Part shown: positions 53,952-63,049 of the stretch, in pieces
Layout of the letters: every line of letters begins with the position of its first letter
Numbering within the stretch: the first letter of the stretch is position 1
NCBI RefSeq assembly: GCF_018982885.2
Contig: NZ_CP081848.1
Location: forward strand, 2,108,001 to 2,172,000
Length of the DNA: 64,000 bases
Direction of reading: 5' to 3'
Origin: Polymorphobacter megasporae
GTDB taxonomy: Bacteria > Pseudomonadota > Alphaproteobacteria > Sphingomonadales > Sphingomonadaceae
Position numbers and translations under genes: made by a program
The notes under the pieces: generated by a model
Told to the model about the DNA's origin: nothing
The model's input: only the letters and a program-made list of their open reading frames with translations
Database searches by the model: none

Positions 53952-55244
53952 TCAGGCGGCGACGGGCAGCCGCCGACGCCGGGCGGAGGCACCGAGGAGG
54001 CCGAAGCCAGCGATCATCATCGCCCAGGACGCGGGTTCGGGCACGCCGCCGACACTCACGACAAAGCCGGCGTCCGACAATTTGAACACGGTGCCTTTGT
54101 CCGAATCGCCGCCCGTGTAGGTCGTGCCATAGAGATTGCCGGCCGCGTCGGCGATCAAGCCGCCAAACGAACCTTTGCCGTTGGTGCCGTCGAAGCTGAC
54201 CAGCGTCGTCAGCACGCCGCTGGCCGACACCTTGAATACGGTGCCCCAGCCCGAAGCGCCACCTTGGGAGGTCGTGCCATAGAGATTGCCGGCCGCGTCG
54301 GCGATCAGGCCGCCTTGGGCAAACGCGCCGTTGGCGGCGTCGTCAAAGCTTGCCAGCGTCGTCAGCGTGCCACTGGCCGACAGTTTGAACACGGTGCCAT
54401 AACCCGACGGGCCGGCGTCGCTGGTCGTGCCGTAGAGATTGCCCGCCGCGTCGGCGACCAGGCCGGCGAGGGGATAGCCGCCGCTGGAGTCGTCGTCGAA
54501 GCTAACCAGCGTCGTCAGCGTGCCGCTGGCCGACAGCTTGAACACGTCGCCTGCACTAAAAGCGCCGCCGCTTTTGGTCGTGCCATAGACATTGCCGGCC
54601 GCGTCGGCGATGAGGCCGGCTTGGGATGCCGAGCCGTTCGTGCCGTCGAAGTCGACCAGCGTCGTCAGCGCGCCGGTGTTCGACACTTTGAACACCGTGC
54701 CATAGCCCGAAGCGCCACCCTGGGAGGTCGTGCCATACAGATTGCCGGCCGCGTCGGCGATCAGGCCGGCTTGGGGACGGAGGCCGTTGCTACCGCCGAA
54801 ATTTGCCAGCGTCGTTAGTGTGCCACTGGCCGACAGCTTGAACACGGTGCCGCCAAAGCTGGCAGCGCCGCCTATGAAGGTCGTGCCATAGAGGTTGCCG
54901 GCCGCGTCGGCGGTCAGACCGGCATAGGGAGCTCTGCCGTTGGTGCCGTCGAAGCTTGCCAGTGTCGTCAGCGCCCCGCCGGCCGACAGCTCGAACACAG
55001 TGCCCTTGGACGAAGCGCCGCCCGAACTGGTCGTGCCATAGAAATTGCCTGCCCCATCGGCGATCAGGGCGGCTCGGGAACCTGAGCCGTTGGCGCCGTT
55101 GAAGCTGACCAATGTCGTCAGTGTCGCGGCATAACTCGATGACGCCGCAAACATCGCGATACCGACCATGATGCCGGTGCGCGCTGCACGGCGCATGCGC
55201 CCGGTATCGACCGGCGTGCCGGTGCTCTGCCCAAAGACTGCCAT
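53952..55244 (-). CDS. PEPxxWA-CTERM protein built of seven GloVer-type tandem repeats
   Basis: A 430-residue exported protein. The signal peptide ends near SSSYA-A (39-40). Residues 41 to about 393 are seven repeats of about 50 residues, each LTTLxxFxGxNG...AGLIADAAGNLYGTTxxGGxxxxGTVFKLSASG, the choice-of-anchor tandem repeat predicted to form a beta-propeller. The C-terminus is a PEP-CTERM sorting signal, VPEPASWAMMIAGFGLLG plus a basic tail. GGGAG lies 7 bases before ATG 55244; ATGs at 55331, 55286 and 55196 are other possible starts. Likely sorted to the surface or exopolysaccharide by exosortase. Confidence 0.88.
   Translation of the reverse strand: MAVFGQSTGTPVDTGRMRRAARTGIMVGIAMFAASSSYAATLTTLVSFNGANGSGSRAALIADGAGNFYGTTSSGGASSKGTVFELSAGGALTTLASFDGTNGRAPYAGLTADAAGNLYGTTFIGGAASFGGTVFKLSASGTLTTLANFGGSNGLRPQAGLIADAAGNLYGTTSQGGASGYGTVFKVSNTGALTTLVDFDGTNGSASQAGLIADAAGNVYGTTKSGGAFSAGDVFKLSASGTLTTLVSFDDDSSGGYPLAGLVADAAGNLYGTTSDAGPSGYGTVFKLSASGTLTTLASFDDAANGAFAQGGLIADAAGNLYGTTSQGGASGWGTVFKVSASGVLTTLVSFDGTNGKGSFGGLIADAAGNLYGTTYTGGDSDKGTVFKLSDAGFVVSVGGVPEPASWAMMIAGFGLLGASARRRRLPVAA
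54066..55124 (-). repeat. Seven tandem repeats of about 150 bp within the PEP-CTERM gene
   Basis: Near-identical runs such as TTGCCGGCCGCGTCGGCGAT recur about every 150 bases. Neighbouring units are similar at DNA level, so recent duplication and possible copy-number change are suggested. Confidence 0.8.
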
Positions 55245-55575
55245 GATCGTGCTCCCGTGGCGCACAGGTGCGCTTGTCTGTTTCATCGATCGCGCACGCG
55301 GGCAGAGGCACCGCAACATCGGGTCTGCCATCGTTTAGATTGTGACCAGACGAGCATGGTCCGCAGCCCCCGTCCCGACGACGGTTAACGTTCCACGTCC
55401 GAAACGCAAGCTATTGCTCGGTTATCACGATTTAGCGTGACGTGGTTAGGCTGACAGGCGGCAGGCAGGAAACCAGGACTTCAATCAGGCGGTCGTCCGT
55501 CAGACTAAAATGTCCATTCTGGGGGGCGGAAGCGACCGTTTCAGCCAACCCGGTATGACGAGACAATCCCCCAAC
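55245..55575. other. Gap between the repeat protein gene and the aminotransferase gene
   Basis: About 330 bases. The part up to 55331 could be coding if an earlier start of the repeat protein is used. Beyond that I see no gene, hairpin or repeat. Confidence 0.4.
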
Positions 55576-57115
<1,540 letters not shown>

Positions 57116-57472
57116 ATGCGTTTATTTACCATGTTCGTAATTCCTGCCGGATTGCTGGCGTTGGCTACGATCGCCGCGAGCGCATCCGCCGGTACGATGA
57201 TGGTCGCAACGAACGATCGCGCCGACTGCGGTTTCGCGGCATTCCCCGGCGATGTCTGGATCGGCAACGCGAACCACAGCTCGACGGCGACCCGCGAGTC
57301 GACCGCTGCCAACCCGAGCTGCCGCAGCGCCGAGCACCACATCGTCGCCGCCAGTGCGGCCGGCCACTCGGTCGCGATGGTCTCCGAGACCGCGACATGG
57401 GTGATGATGATCGGCGGCTTCGGCTTGGTCGGCATCGGCCTGCGGGGCCGCCCGCGCGGTTTTGCCCACTGA
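57116..57472 (+). CDS. Small exported protein with a degenerate PEP-CTERM tail
   Basis: A 118-residue protein: signal peptide MRLFTMFVIPAGLLALATIAASASA, a short middle part with two Cys (C38, C68), and a C-terminal ETATWVMMIGGFGLVGIGLRGRPR. The tail keeps the TW, hydrophobic helix and Arg cluster of PEPxxWA-CTERM signals (compare ASWAMMIAGFGLLG in the neighbouring gene), but PEP is replaced by SET and WA by WV. It may no longer be processed by exosortase, or it may be a variant. Terminator follows. Confidence 0.75.
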   Translation: MRLFTMFVIPAGLLALATIAASASAGTMMVATNDRADCGFAAFPGDVWIGNANHSSTATRESTAANPSCRSAEHHIVAASAAGHSVAMVSETATWVMMIGGFGLVGIGLRGRPRGFAH

Positions 57473-57579
57473 TCGAGCGCCGCCCGCCGACGCGCAAGCA
57501 ATCGTGGGATAGAGCGGGCTCGAGCACGGTCACTCCCGCGGGACACTCCGCCGCTCAATTCGGAACGATCAATCACTTA

Positions 57580-57608
57580 GCGGGCGGACCTTAGGGGCCG
57601 CCCGCTTT
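57580..57608. terminator. Rho-independent terminator
   Basis: GCGGGCGG pairs with CCGCCCGC over a 10-base loop, followed by TTTCG. It lies between the converging small exported protein gene and pabBC gene. Confidence 0.75.
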
Positions 57609-57628
57609 CGTTCAGGCCGGCCCTTTTC

Positions 57629-59359
57629 TCAGGGAAGGCGTGCCGCGATCAACCCCCGCAGCGAATTGCCGATCAGGAATACCCCGGCGAGATCGGCGGG
57701 GGTGAGGGGAGCCTCGACCGCGCGGCCGGTTGCGATCAGCTCGGCGCGGAGGATGCCGCCGAGGAGCCCCTCAGCAAGCGGCGGGGTCAGCAGCACCCCG
57801 TCGCGCTCGACGAAAACATTGGTGAAGCTGCCCTCGGTGAGGTGGCCGCCTCGCGTGGTGAAGACCACCTCGAACACACCGCTCGCCATGCGGGCATCAT
57901 CGTAAAAGCCGCGATCGGTGGTCTTATGCCGCAGCCGCCAATCGGTCGGCGCAACCGGCAGCGGCACGAGGGCGACCGTTACCGGCTCGGCGGGGGCAGG
58001 GGGGAATGGCGACAGCTGGATCGCAAACGCACCACGCGGCGACACCAGCAGCCGCAGCCGTCCGATGATGCCGTCGGCCGCTGCGATCACCGCGCGACGG
58101 ACGGCGGCCGGGTCGAAATCATAGCCGAGATAGTCCGCCGTCGCCGCCGCGCGCGCGAGGTGGCGGTCGAGCAGCGCGACAGTGCCGCCGTCGCAGCGCA
58201 TCGTCTCGATGATGTCGGGCGGCGCTCGGCGGTGGAGGAACGCGCCCTTGGCGAGGCATTCGCGCCACTCGTCGGCGGCGACGCTGTCGGCGACGATCCC
58301 CGCGCCAAGTCCGATCCGCGCGCTGCCGTCGCCTTTCATCACCAAAGTGCGGATTGCGACGTTGAACGCTGCGCTGTCGCCGGAAATGTGCCCGATGCTG
58401 CCGGTGTAGACCCCGCGCGGCCCGGCCTCAAGGTCGGCGATGACCTGCATCGCGCGGATCTTCGGCGCGCCGGTGATCGACCCGCACGGAAACAGCGCGG
58501 CCAGCACGTCGACCGGGTGCGCCGCCGTCGTCGCGGTGATCGTCGAGGTCATCTGGAGCAATGTCGGGTAGCGCTCGACCGCGAACAGCGCCGGCACCGC
58601 GACCGACCCCGGCGCGGCGACGCGCGACAGGTCGTTGCGCAGCAGGTCGACGATCATCAGGTTTTCGGCGCGGTTTTTCGGGTCGGCGGCGAGGGCTGCG
58701 GCGGCGACATCGTCGTCGGAGCGCGTACTCCCTCGCGGCGCGGTCCCCTTCATCGGCCGCGCGGTCAGCGTACCGTCGTCGAGCGCGAAGAACAGTTCGG
58801 GCGACAGGCTGAGCAGCCACGCGCGCCCGGTGTGGACGAGTGCGGCGTACGGCGCGGCGGCGGCGGCGCGGAGGCGGCGGTAGATCGCCAGCGGGTGCCC
58901 GGCGACCCCGAACCGCGCGGCGAAGGTCAGGTTCGCCTGGTAAATGTCCCCGGCGGCGATCAGCGCGGCGGCGCCGTCGAGCATCGCGGCATAGTCGGCC
59001 TCGGCGATCGCGGGGGCGAGCGCGCCGATCCGTGCCGCGCCGTCGCCAAGCAGTGCCGCCGCATCGACCTCCGCCGACCCGGCGAAGTCGCCGAACCACA
59101 GCAGCGGCAGCCCGTCGTCTCCTGTTCGCGCGAGCGGGGTGAGGACGGGTTCGAGCGCATAGCCCGACTCGAAGCCGATGAAGCCGGCGTAGGTGCCGGG
59201 CCCACGCAACCGCTCGAGCGCGGGGCGGACGTCGGCGGGCGTCGTTGCAATGATCTCGCCACGCAGCCCGGTGAAAAGCCGCGCGCTGCCGCCGCGACTG
59301 GCGTCGTCGAGGAGGACGAAGGGGCGGGCGGGGTCGAACTCGGGCATCATCGCGCTCAT
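57629..59359 (-). CDS. Aminodeoxychorismate synthase component I fused to aminodeoxychorismate lyase (PabB-PabC)
   Basis: A 576-residue fusion for p-aminobenzoate and folate synthesis. Residues 1 to about 365 are the chorismate-binding PabB domain: DIYQANLTF, ARPMKGTAPRG (the lysine active site, usually PIKGT), GSITGAPKIRAMQVI and GIVADSVAADEWRECLAKG. The remainder is a class IV PLP lyase (PabC): HKTTDRGFYDDAR with the PLP lysine and LTEGSFTNVFVE. Such fusions are known in alphaproteobacteria. The glutamine amidotransferase PabA is not in the window. Start at ATG 59359, with further ATGs close by. Confidence 0.93.
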   Translation of the reverse strand: MSAMMPEFDPARPFVLLDDASRGGSARLFTGLRGEIIATTPADVRPALERLRGPGTYAGFIGFESGYALEPVLTPLARTGDDGLPLLWFGDFAGSAEVDAAALLGDGAARIGALAPAIAEADYAAMLDGAAALIAAGDIYQANLTFAARFGVAGHPLAIYRRLRAAAAAPYAALVHTGRAWLLSLSPELFFALDDGTLTARPMKGTAPRGSTRSDDDVAAAALAADPKNRAENLMIVDLLRNDLSRVAAPGSVAVPALFAVERYPTLLQMTSTITATTAAHPVDVLAALFPCGSITGAPKIRAMQVIADLEAGPRGVYTGSIGHISGDSAAFNVAIRTLVMKGDGSARIGLGAGIVADSVAADEWRECLAKGAFLHRRAPPDIIETMRCDGGTVALLDRHLARAAATADYLGYDFDPAAVRRAVIAAADGIIGRLRLLVSPRGAFAIQLSPFPPAPAEPVTVALVPLPVAPTDWRLRHKTTDRGFYDDARMASGVFEVVFTTRGGHLTEGSFTNVFVERDGVLLTPPLAEGLLGGILRAELIATGRAVEAPLTPADLAGVFLIGNSLRGLIAARLP

Positions 59360-59421
59360 CGCACAGGCTGGCGTTGTCGGCGATGCGGCGCTTTAATATC
59401 GCGCAAAGCGGGAGAGGCGGC

Positions 59422-59850
59422 ATGACGTGGGCGACCGATAGGCTCGATGCGATCAAGGCTGGGGCATCAGTCCCGCCGGTCGTCGCGACGCTGCAACTCG
59501 GCGGTCTCGATGAATGGGGCGCAAACTGGGTCCGCAAGACGTGGATCCCGAAGCCCGACCTGCTCAACAGCGATGGTTCGCTGTTCGGTGGCTATGTCGC
59601 GGCACTTGCCGACCAGATGCTCGCGTTCGCAGCGATGACGGTCGTTCCGGGCGACAGCCTGTTCCGCACGATCAACCTCTCGGTCAACTTCGTCCGCATC
59701 GGGCGCGCGGCACCGTTGATGATTGAGGCACGGGTCGTCGCGGTGACTAAGCGCCTGATCACGGTCCGCGTCGAGTTCCGCCGCGATGACGGCGAGCTCA
59801 TTGCCGAAGCGACCGCGCAGCAGATCGTCGAGCCGTTCGGGCGCGGTTGA
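59422..59850 (+). CDS. PaaI-like hotdog-fold thioesterase
   Basis: A 142-residue single hotdog domain. DGSLFGGYVAALADQMLAFAA is the central helix with its catalytic acidic residue, followed by the strands TINLSVNFVRIG...MIEARVVAVTKRLITVRVEF. GGAGAGG lies 5 bases before ATG 59422, which decides the start over ATG 59383. It likely hydrolyses an acyl-CoA thioester; the acyl group is unknown. Divergent from pabBC. Confidence 0.88.
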   Translation: MTWATDRLDAIKAGASVPPVVATLQLGGLDEWGANWVRKTWIPKPDLLNSDGSLFGGYVAALADQMLAFAAMTVVPGDSLFRTINLSVNFVRIGRAAPLMIEARVVAVTKRLITVRVEFRRDDGELIAEATAQQIVEPFGRG

Positions 59851-59881
59851 CTCGGTCCGGCAGGCTCCTCATCTCCACGAT

Positions 59882-60547
59882 ATGTCGAAGCCCCCGCTGC
59901 AAGCCGTCATCATCCCCGTAACCCCGCTCCAGCAGAACTGCACGCTGCTGTGGTGCACGCGCACGATGCTTGGCGCGTTCGTCGATCCGGGCGGCGATCT
60001 CGACCGGCTGATGACGGTCGCGGAACAGCACAATGTGACGATCGAGAAGCTGCTCGTGACGCACGGCCATATCGATCATTGCGGCGAGACCGGGGTGCTG
60101 CGCGAGCGGCTCGGCGTGCCGATCGAGGGGCCGCATCCCGACGACAAGTTCTGGATCGACATGCACGCCGTGTCGGGGCCGCAATATGGTGTCCCGCTCG
60201 CCGCGCCGTTTACCCCCGACCGCTGGCTCGGGCAGGGCGATACCGTGACGGTCGGCGACCTGGTGTTCGAGGTCCATCATTGTCCCGGGCATACGCCGGG
60301 GCACGTCGTGTTTCACCACAAGGCGTCCGACCTCGCGATCGTCGGCGACGTCATCTTCCAGGGATCGATCGGGCGGACCGACTTCCCCAAGGGCAATCAC
60401 GCCGACCTGATCGCCGCGATCACGACGCGGCTGTGGCCGATGGGCGGCGCGACCGCGTTCATCCCGGGACACGGCGCGATGTCGACGTTCGCGGCGGAGC
60501 GACGGTCGAATCCATATGTGGCGGATAGTGTGCTCGCGGGCGGCTGA
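59882..60547 (+). CDS. MBL-fold metallo-hydrolase (glyoxalase II-like)
   Basis: A 221-residue metallo-beta-lactamase fold hydrolase. THGHIDH gives H61, H63, D65 and H66; further metal ligands are in HCPGHTPGH and VGDVIF, and the last His in FIPGHGAMST. The pattern matches YcbL-type glyoxalase II-like proteins, which hydrolyse thioesters. It starts 31 bases after the thioesterase gene and may share its transcript. Confidence 0.92.
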   Translation: MSKPPLQAVIIPVTPLQQNCTLLWCTRTMLGAFVDPGGDLDRLMTVAEQHNVTIEKLLVTHGHIDHCGETGVLRERLGVPIEGPHPDDKFWIDMHAVSGPQYGVPLAAPFTPDRWLGQGDTVTVGDLVFEVHHCPGHTPGHVVFHHKASDLAIVGDVIFQGSIGRTDFPKGNHADLIAAITTRLWPMGGATAFIPGHGAMSTFAAERRSNPYVADSVLAGG

Positions 60548-60640
60548 ATCGCTCGTTGCGGGGCTACGTCTGTGACGCCGCTACGTACGTGACGCCGATC
60601 GTGCTGTGCCATGTCGTTGCACGCGGTCGCTCTAACGCTC

Positions 60641-60666
60641 GTCATCCCCGCGTAGGCGGGGATGAC
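60641..60666. repeat. Palindromic half-element / hairpin
   Basis: GTCATCCCCGC and GCGGGGATGAC form a perfect 11-bp stem around GTAG. The core resembles one arm of the elements at 34164-34291 and 62898-63022. It sits between two converging genes and may double as a terminator. Confidence 0.75.
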
Positions 60667-60725
60667 GGCGATTTGTGCGGTGCCGACCGCTCAAGCGCGA
60701 AAAGGCAGCAAGTCGACCCGCTGCG

Positions 60726-61118
60726 CTACCCCGCGTGTCCGTAAGCCAATACGATCGCCCAGATGCTTAAGCCGACCAGCACGATCCAAGTGCCCACCGC
60801 TCCGGCGAGGCGGAACGGGTTCGGCGCGGGACGGGCCATGCCGAACGCATGCGAAATGCGGAGCAGGAACAGCAGGATGCCGGTCGAGGCGAGCAATTCG
60901 TTGCCCGCGCCGATGCTGGCCTCGATCGCGCCCATTAGGATTAGAATGATCGGGACGAATTCGGCGAAGTTGGCGTGCGCGCGGATACGCCCGAGCAGGA
61001 CGTCGTTGCCGCCGTCGCCGAGCATGACCTTTTCCGACTGGCGCAACTGGCCGACGCGCAGGGTCAAAACGAAATACAGCAAGCCGCAAAACCCGGCGGT
61101 GACGAGTGTGATCATCAT
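60726..61118 (-). CDS. MAPEG family membrane protein
   Basis: A 130-residue protein with four helices. LGRIRAHANFAEFVPIILILM is the MAPEG signature, including the RxxxN.xE pattern of glutathione-binding members. The start is taken at ATG 61118 with GGGGA upstream; ATG 61115 follows directly. Eukaryotic members are glutathione transferases and leukotriene synthases; bacterial roles are unclear. Confidence 0.88.
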   Translation of the reverse strand: MMITLVTAGFCGLLYFVLTLRVGQLRQSEKVMLGDGGNDVLLGRIRAHANFAEFVPIILILMGAIEASIGAGNELLASTGILLFLLRISHAFGMARPAPNPFRLAGAVGTWIVLVGLSIWAIVLAYGHAG

Positions 61119-61217
61119 TAGCGTGATTTCCCCTGTGTGTCCGTTACCGCTCTTTTTGGCGTGCAACCAAAATCTTCTTACATTGTTGAGACTCCACGAC
61201 AACCGAAGGAGCTAGAC

Positions 61218-61394
61218 ATGGACGAAGACCGCATCGATGGCGCCCTCAAGAAGATGGGCGGCAGCATCAAGGAAGCCGCTGGTAAGCTCATCGGCGACAC
61301 CAAGATGGAAGCCGAAGGCAAGGCTAAGAAGGCCGAAGGTACCGTGCAGAACACGGTCGGCGGAGCCAAGGACGCGATCCGCGGCGACGCCTAA
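61218..61394 (+). CDS. CsbD family stress protein
   Basis: A 58-residue, highly charged protein with the CsbD repeat pattern: MGGSIKEAAGKLIGDTKMEAEGKAKKAEG...GAKDAI. AAGGAG precedes ATG 61218. CsbD-like proteins are abundant under general stress; the biochemical role is unknown. It is divergent from the MAPEG gene and followed by a strong terminator. Confidence 0.92.
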   Translation: MDEDRIDGALKKMGGSIKEAAGKLIGDTKMEAEGKAKKAEGTVQNTVGGAKDAIRGDA

Positions 61395-61415
61395 GCCTTA
61401 ACAAGTTGCGTTACG

Positions 61416-61447
61416 CGGCCGTCCCCTTCGCAGGGGGCGGCCGTTTT
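61416..61447 (+). terminator. Rho-independent terminator after csbD-like gene
   Basis: An 11-bp stem (CGGCCGTCCCC with GGGGGCGGCCG, one G-T pair) and 6-base loop, followed by TTTT. It lies 21 bases after the stop codon. Confidence 0.88.
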
Positions 61448-61605
61448 CGTGTCGGCTGGGCGCGTGCGATCCGTTACGGATTTGAGATTGCGTCTGCGCC
61501 ACAAATCTCTATGGTCCGCGCCTCGACTGAAACCTTGGCGGTTTTCTCGGACCGCGCGTGCGGTTCGGTGATATCCGCGACTCGCATAAGAAGACAGGTG
61601 CCTCG

Positions 61606-61785
61606 ATGGCCGTTCCGAAACGCAAAACTTCGCCCTCGCGCCGCAACATGCGTCGCAGCCACCATGCGCTGACCGCGGTGGTGAGCCAGGAGTGCCCGAA
61701 CTGCGGCGAGCTCAAGCTTCCGCACAACCTCTGCCCGTCGTGTGGCTTCTACAAGGACCGCGCTGTCCTCGAGATGCAGCCCTGA
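61606..61785 (+). CDS. rpmF: 50S ribosomal protein L32
   Basis: A 59-residue ribosomal protein. [20 protein letters not shown] is the classic L32 start, and the zinc-ribbon cysteines are present ([18 protein letters not shown]). It is followed by plsX, the usual order rpmF-plsX-fabH in bacteria, so co-transcription with the fatty-acid genes is likely. Confidence 0.97.
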   Translation: MAVPKRKTSPSRRNMRRSHHALTAVVSQECPNCGELKLPHNLCPSCGFYKDRAVLEMQP

Positions 61786-61807
61786 CCTGTCGTCCGATCG
61801 GACGGAA

Positions 61808-62872
61808 ATGACCGACCGCCCCGTTATCGCGCTCGACGTCATGGGTGGTGACGGCGGGCCTGCAGTCGTGATCGCTGCTGCTGAAATCGCGCAGGAGCGC
61901 TATCCGAAACTGCTTTACCGCTTGTACGGCGGTGAAGAGGCGATCCGCGACCAGCTCAAGCGCAATCCGCGCGTCGCGGCGAACGCGGTCGTTGTTCACA
62001 GTGCCGACGTGATTCTCGGCACCGACAAGCCGTCGGCAGCGGTCCGCCGCCAGCGGACGACGTCGATGGGCATGGCGATCGCTGCGATCAAGGCAGGCGA
62101 GGCGCAAGCGATGGTTTCGGCCGGCAACACCGGCGCGCTGATGGCAATGGCCAAGCTGACGCTGCGGACGATGGAGGGCATCGACCGCCCCGCGCTCGCC
62201 GCGCTGCTGCCGACGCTCAAGAACGATTCGGTCGTCCTCGACCTCGGCGCGAACGTTGAGTGCGATACCGAAAACCTCGTCCAATTCGCCGTGATGGGGG
62301 CCGCGTTCGCGCGTACCGTCCTCGGCGTCGAGCGCCCGCGCGTCGCGCTGCTCAACATCGGCGAGGAGGAATTGAAGGGCACCGAGGAGCTCAAGATGGC
62401 TGCCGCCTTGCTCCGCGCCGCCGACCTGCCGATGACCTTCACCGGCTTCGTCGAGGGCGACAAGATCGGCGCGGGTGACGTCGACGTCATCGTCACCGAC
62501 GGCTTCACCGGCAATGTCGCGTTGAAAACCGCCGAAGGCACCGGGCGGCTCGTTACCGGGCTGCTCGCACAATCTTTCCGCACGTCGTGGCTGACCCAGC
62601 TCGGTTACCTGCTGTCCCGTGGAGCCCTTCGGGCGCTCGCGCGGCATCTCGATCCCAACGCGCACAATGGTGCGGTGTTTCTCGGCCTCAATGGACTCGT
62701 CGTCAAAAGCCATGGCAGTGCCACGGTTCGCGGTATGGCGCACGCCATCGGCGTCGCGCACGACCTCGTCGCGGGCGATATCACCCGTCGTATCGCGAGC
62801 GACCTCGACAATTTCCGCTCGCACCGCCCGGTCGTCGCCGCGAACGACGGCCATGACGCGTCGGTCGCGTGA
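61808..62872 (+). CDS. plsX: Phosphate acyltransferase PlsX
   Basis: A 354-residue enzyme that makes acyl-phosphate from acyl-ACP for membrane lipid synthesis. Signatures are IALDVMGGDGGP at the N-terminus, MVSAGNTGALMA, GANVECDTENLVQFA and VDVIVTDGFTGNVALKTAEG. The length is normal. It starts 22 bases after rpmF. Confidence 0.96.
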   Translation: MTDRPVIALDVMGGDGGPAVVIAAAEIAQERYPKLLYRLYGGEEAIRDQLKRNPRVAANAVVVHSADVILGTDKPSAAVRRQRTTSMGMAIAAIKAGEAQAMVSAGNTGALMAMAKLTLRTMEGIDRPALAALLPTLKNDSVVLDLGANVECDTENLVQFAVMGAAFARTVLGVERPRVALLNIGEEELKGTEELKMAAALLRAADLPMTFTGFVEGDKIGAGDVDVIVTDGFTGNVALKTAEGTGRLVTGLLAQSFRTSWLTQLGYLLSRGALRALARHLDPNAHNGAVFLGLNGLVVKSHGSATVRGMAHAIGVAHDLVAGDITRRIASDLDNFRSHRPVVAANDGHDASVA

Positions 62873-62897
62873 TGGGGTTGGGTCTTGCTTTCTTGCC

Positions 62898-63022
62898 GTC
62901 ATTCCCGCGAAGACGGGAACCCATTTTCCAGAGGCGGTTGAAGTGAAGCTCAGCGCGTCCAACAACCCGCAGCAACGCTGGGCAGCCTCTGGAAAATGGG
63001 TTCCCGCCTTCGCGGGAATGAC
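62898..63022. repeat. Palindromic (REP-like) element between plsX and fabH
   Basis: Two 37-bp arms (62898-62934 and 62986-63022) are inverted and match at 36 of 37 positions; each starts GTCATTCCCGCGAAG when read inward. The 51-base centre is not symmetric. The element interrupts an operon that is normally contiguous; the same family occurs at 34164-34291. Confidence 0.88.
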
Positions 63023-63049
63023 GACCAAGCAGTTGGGACTATTCGCGCG

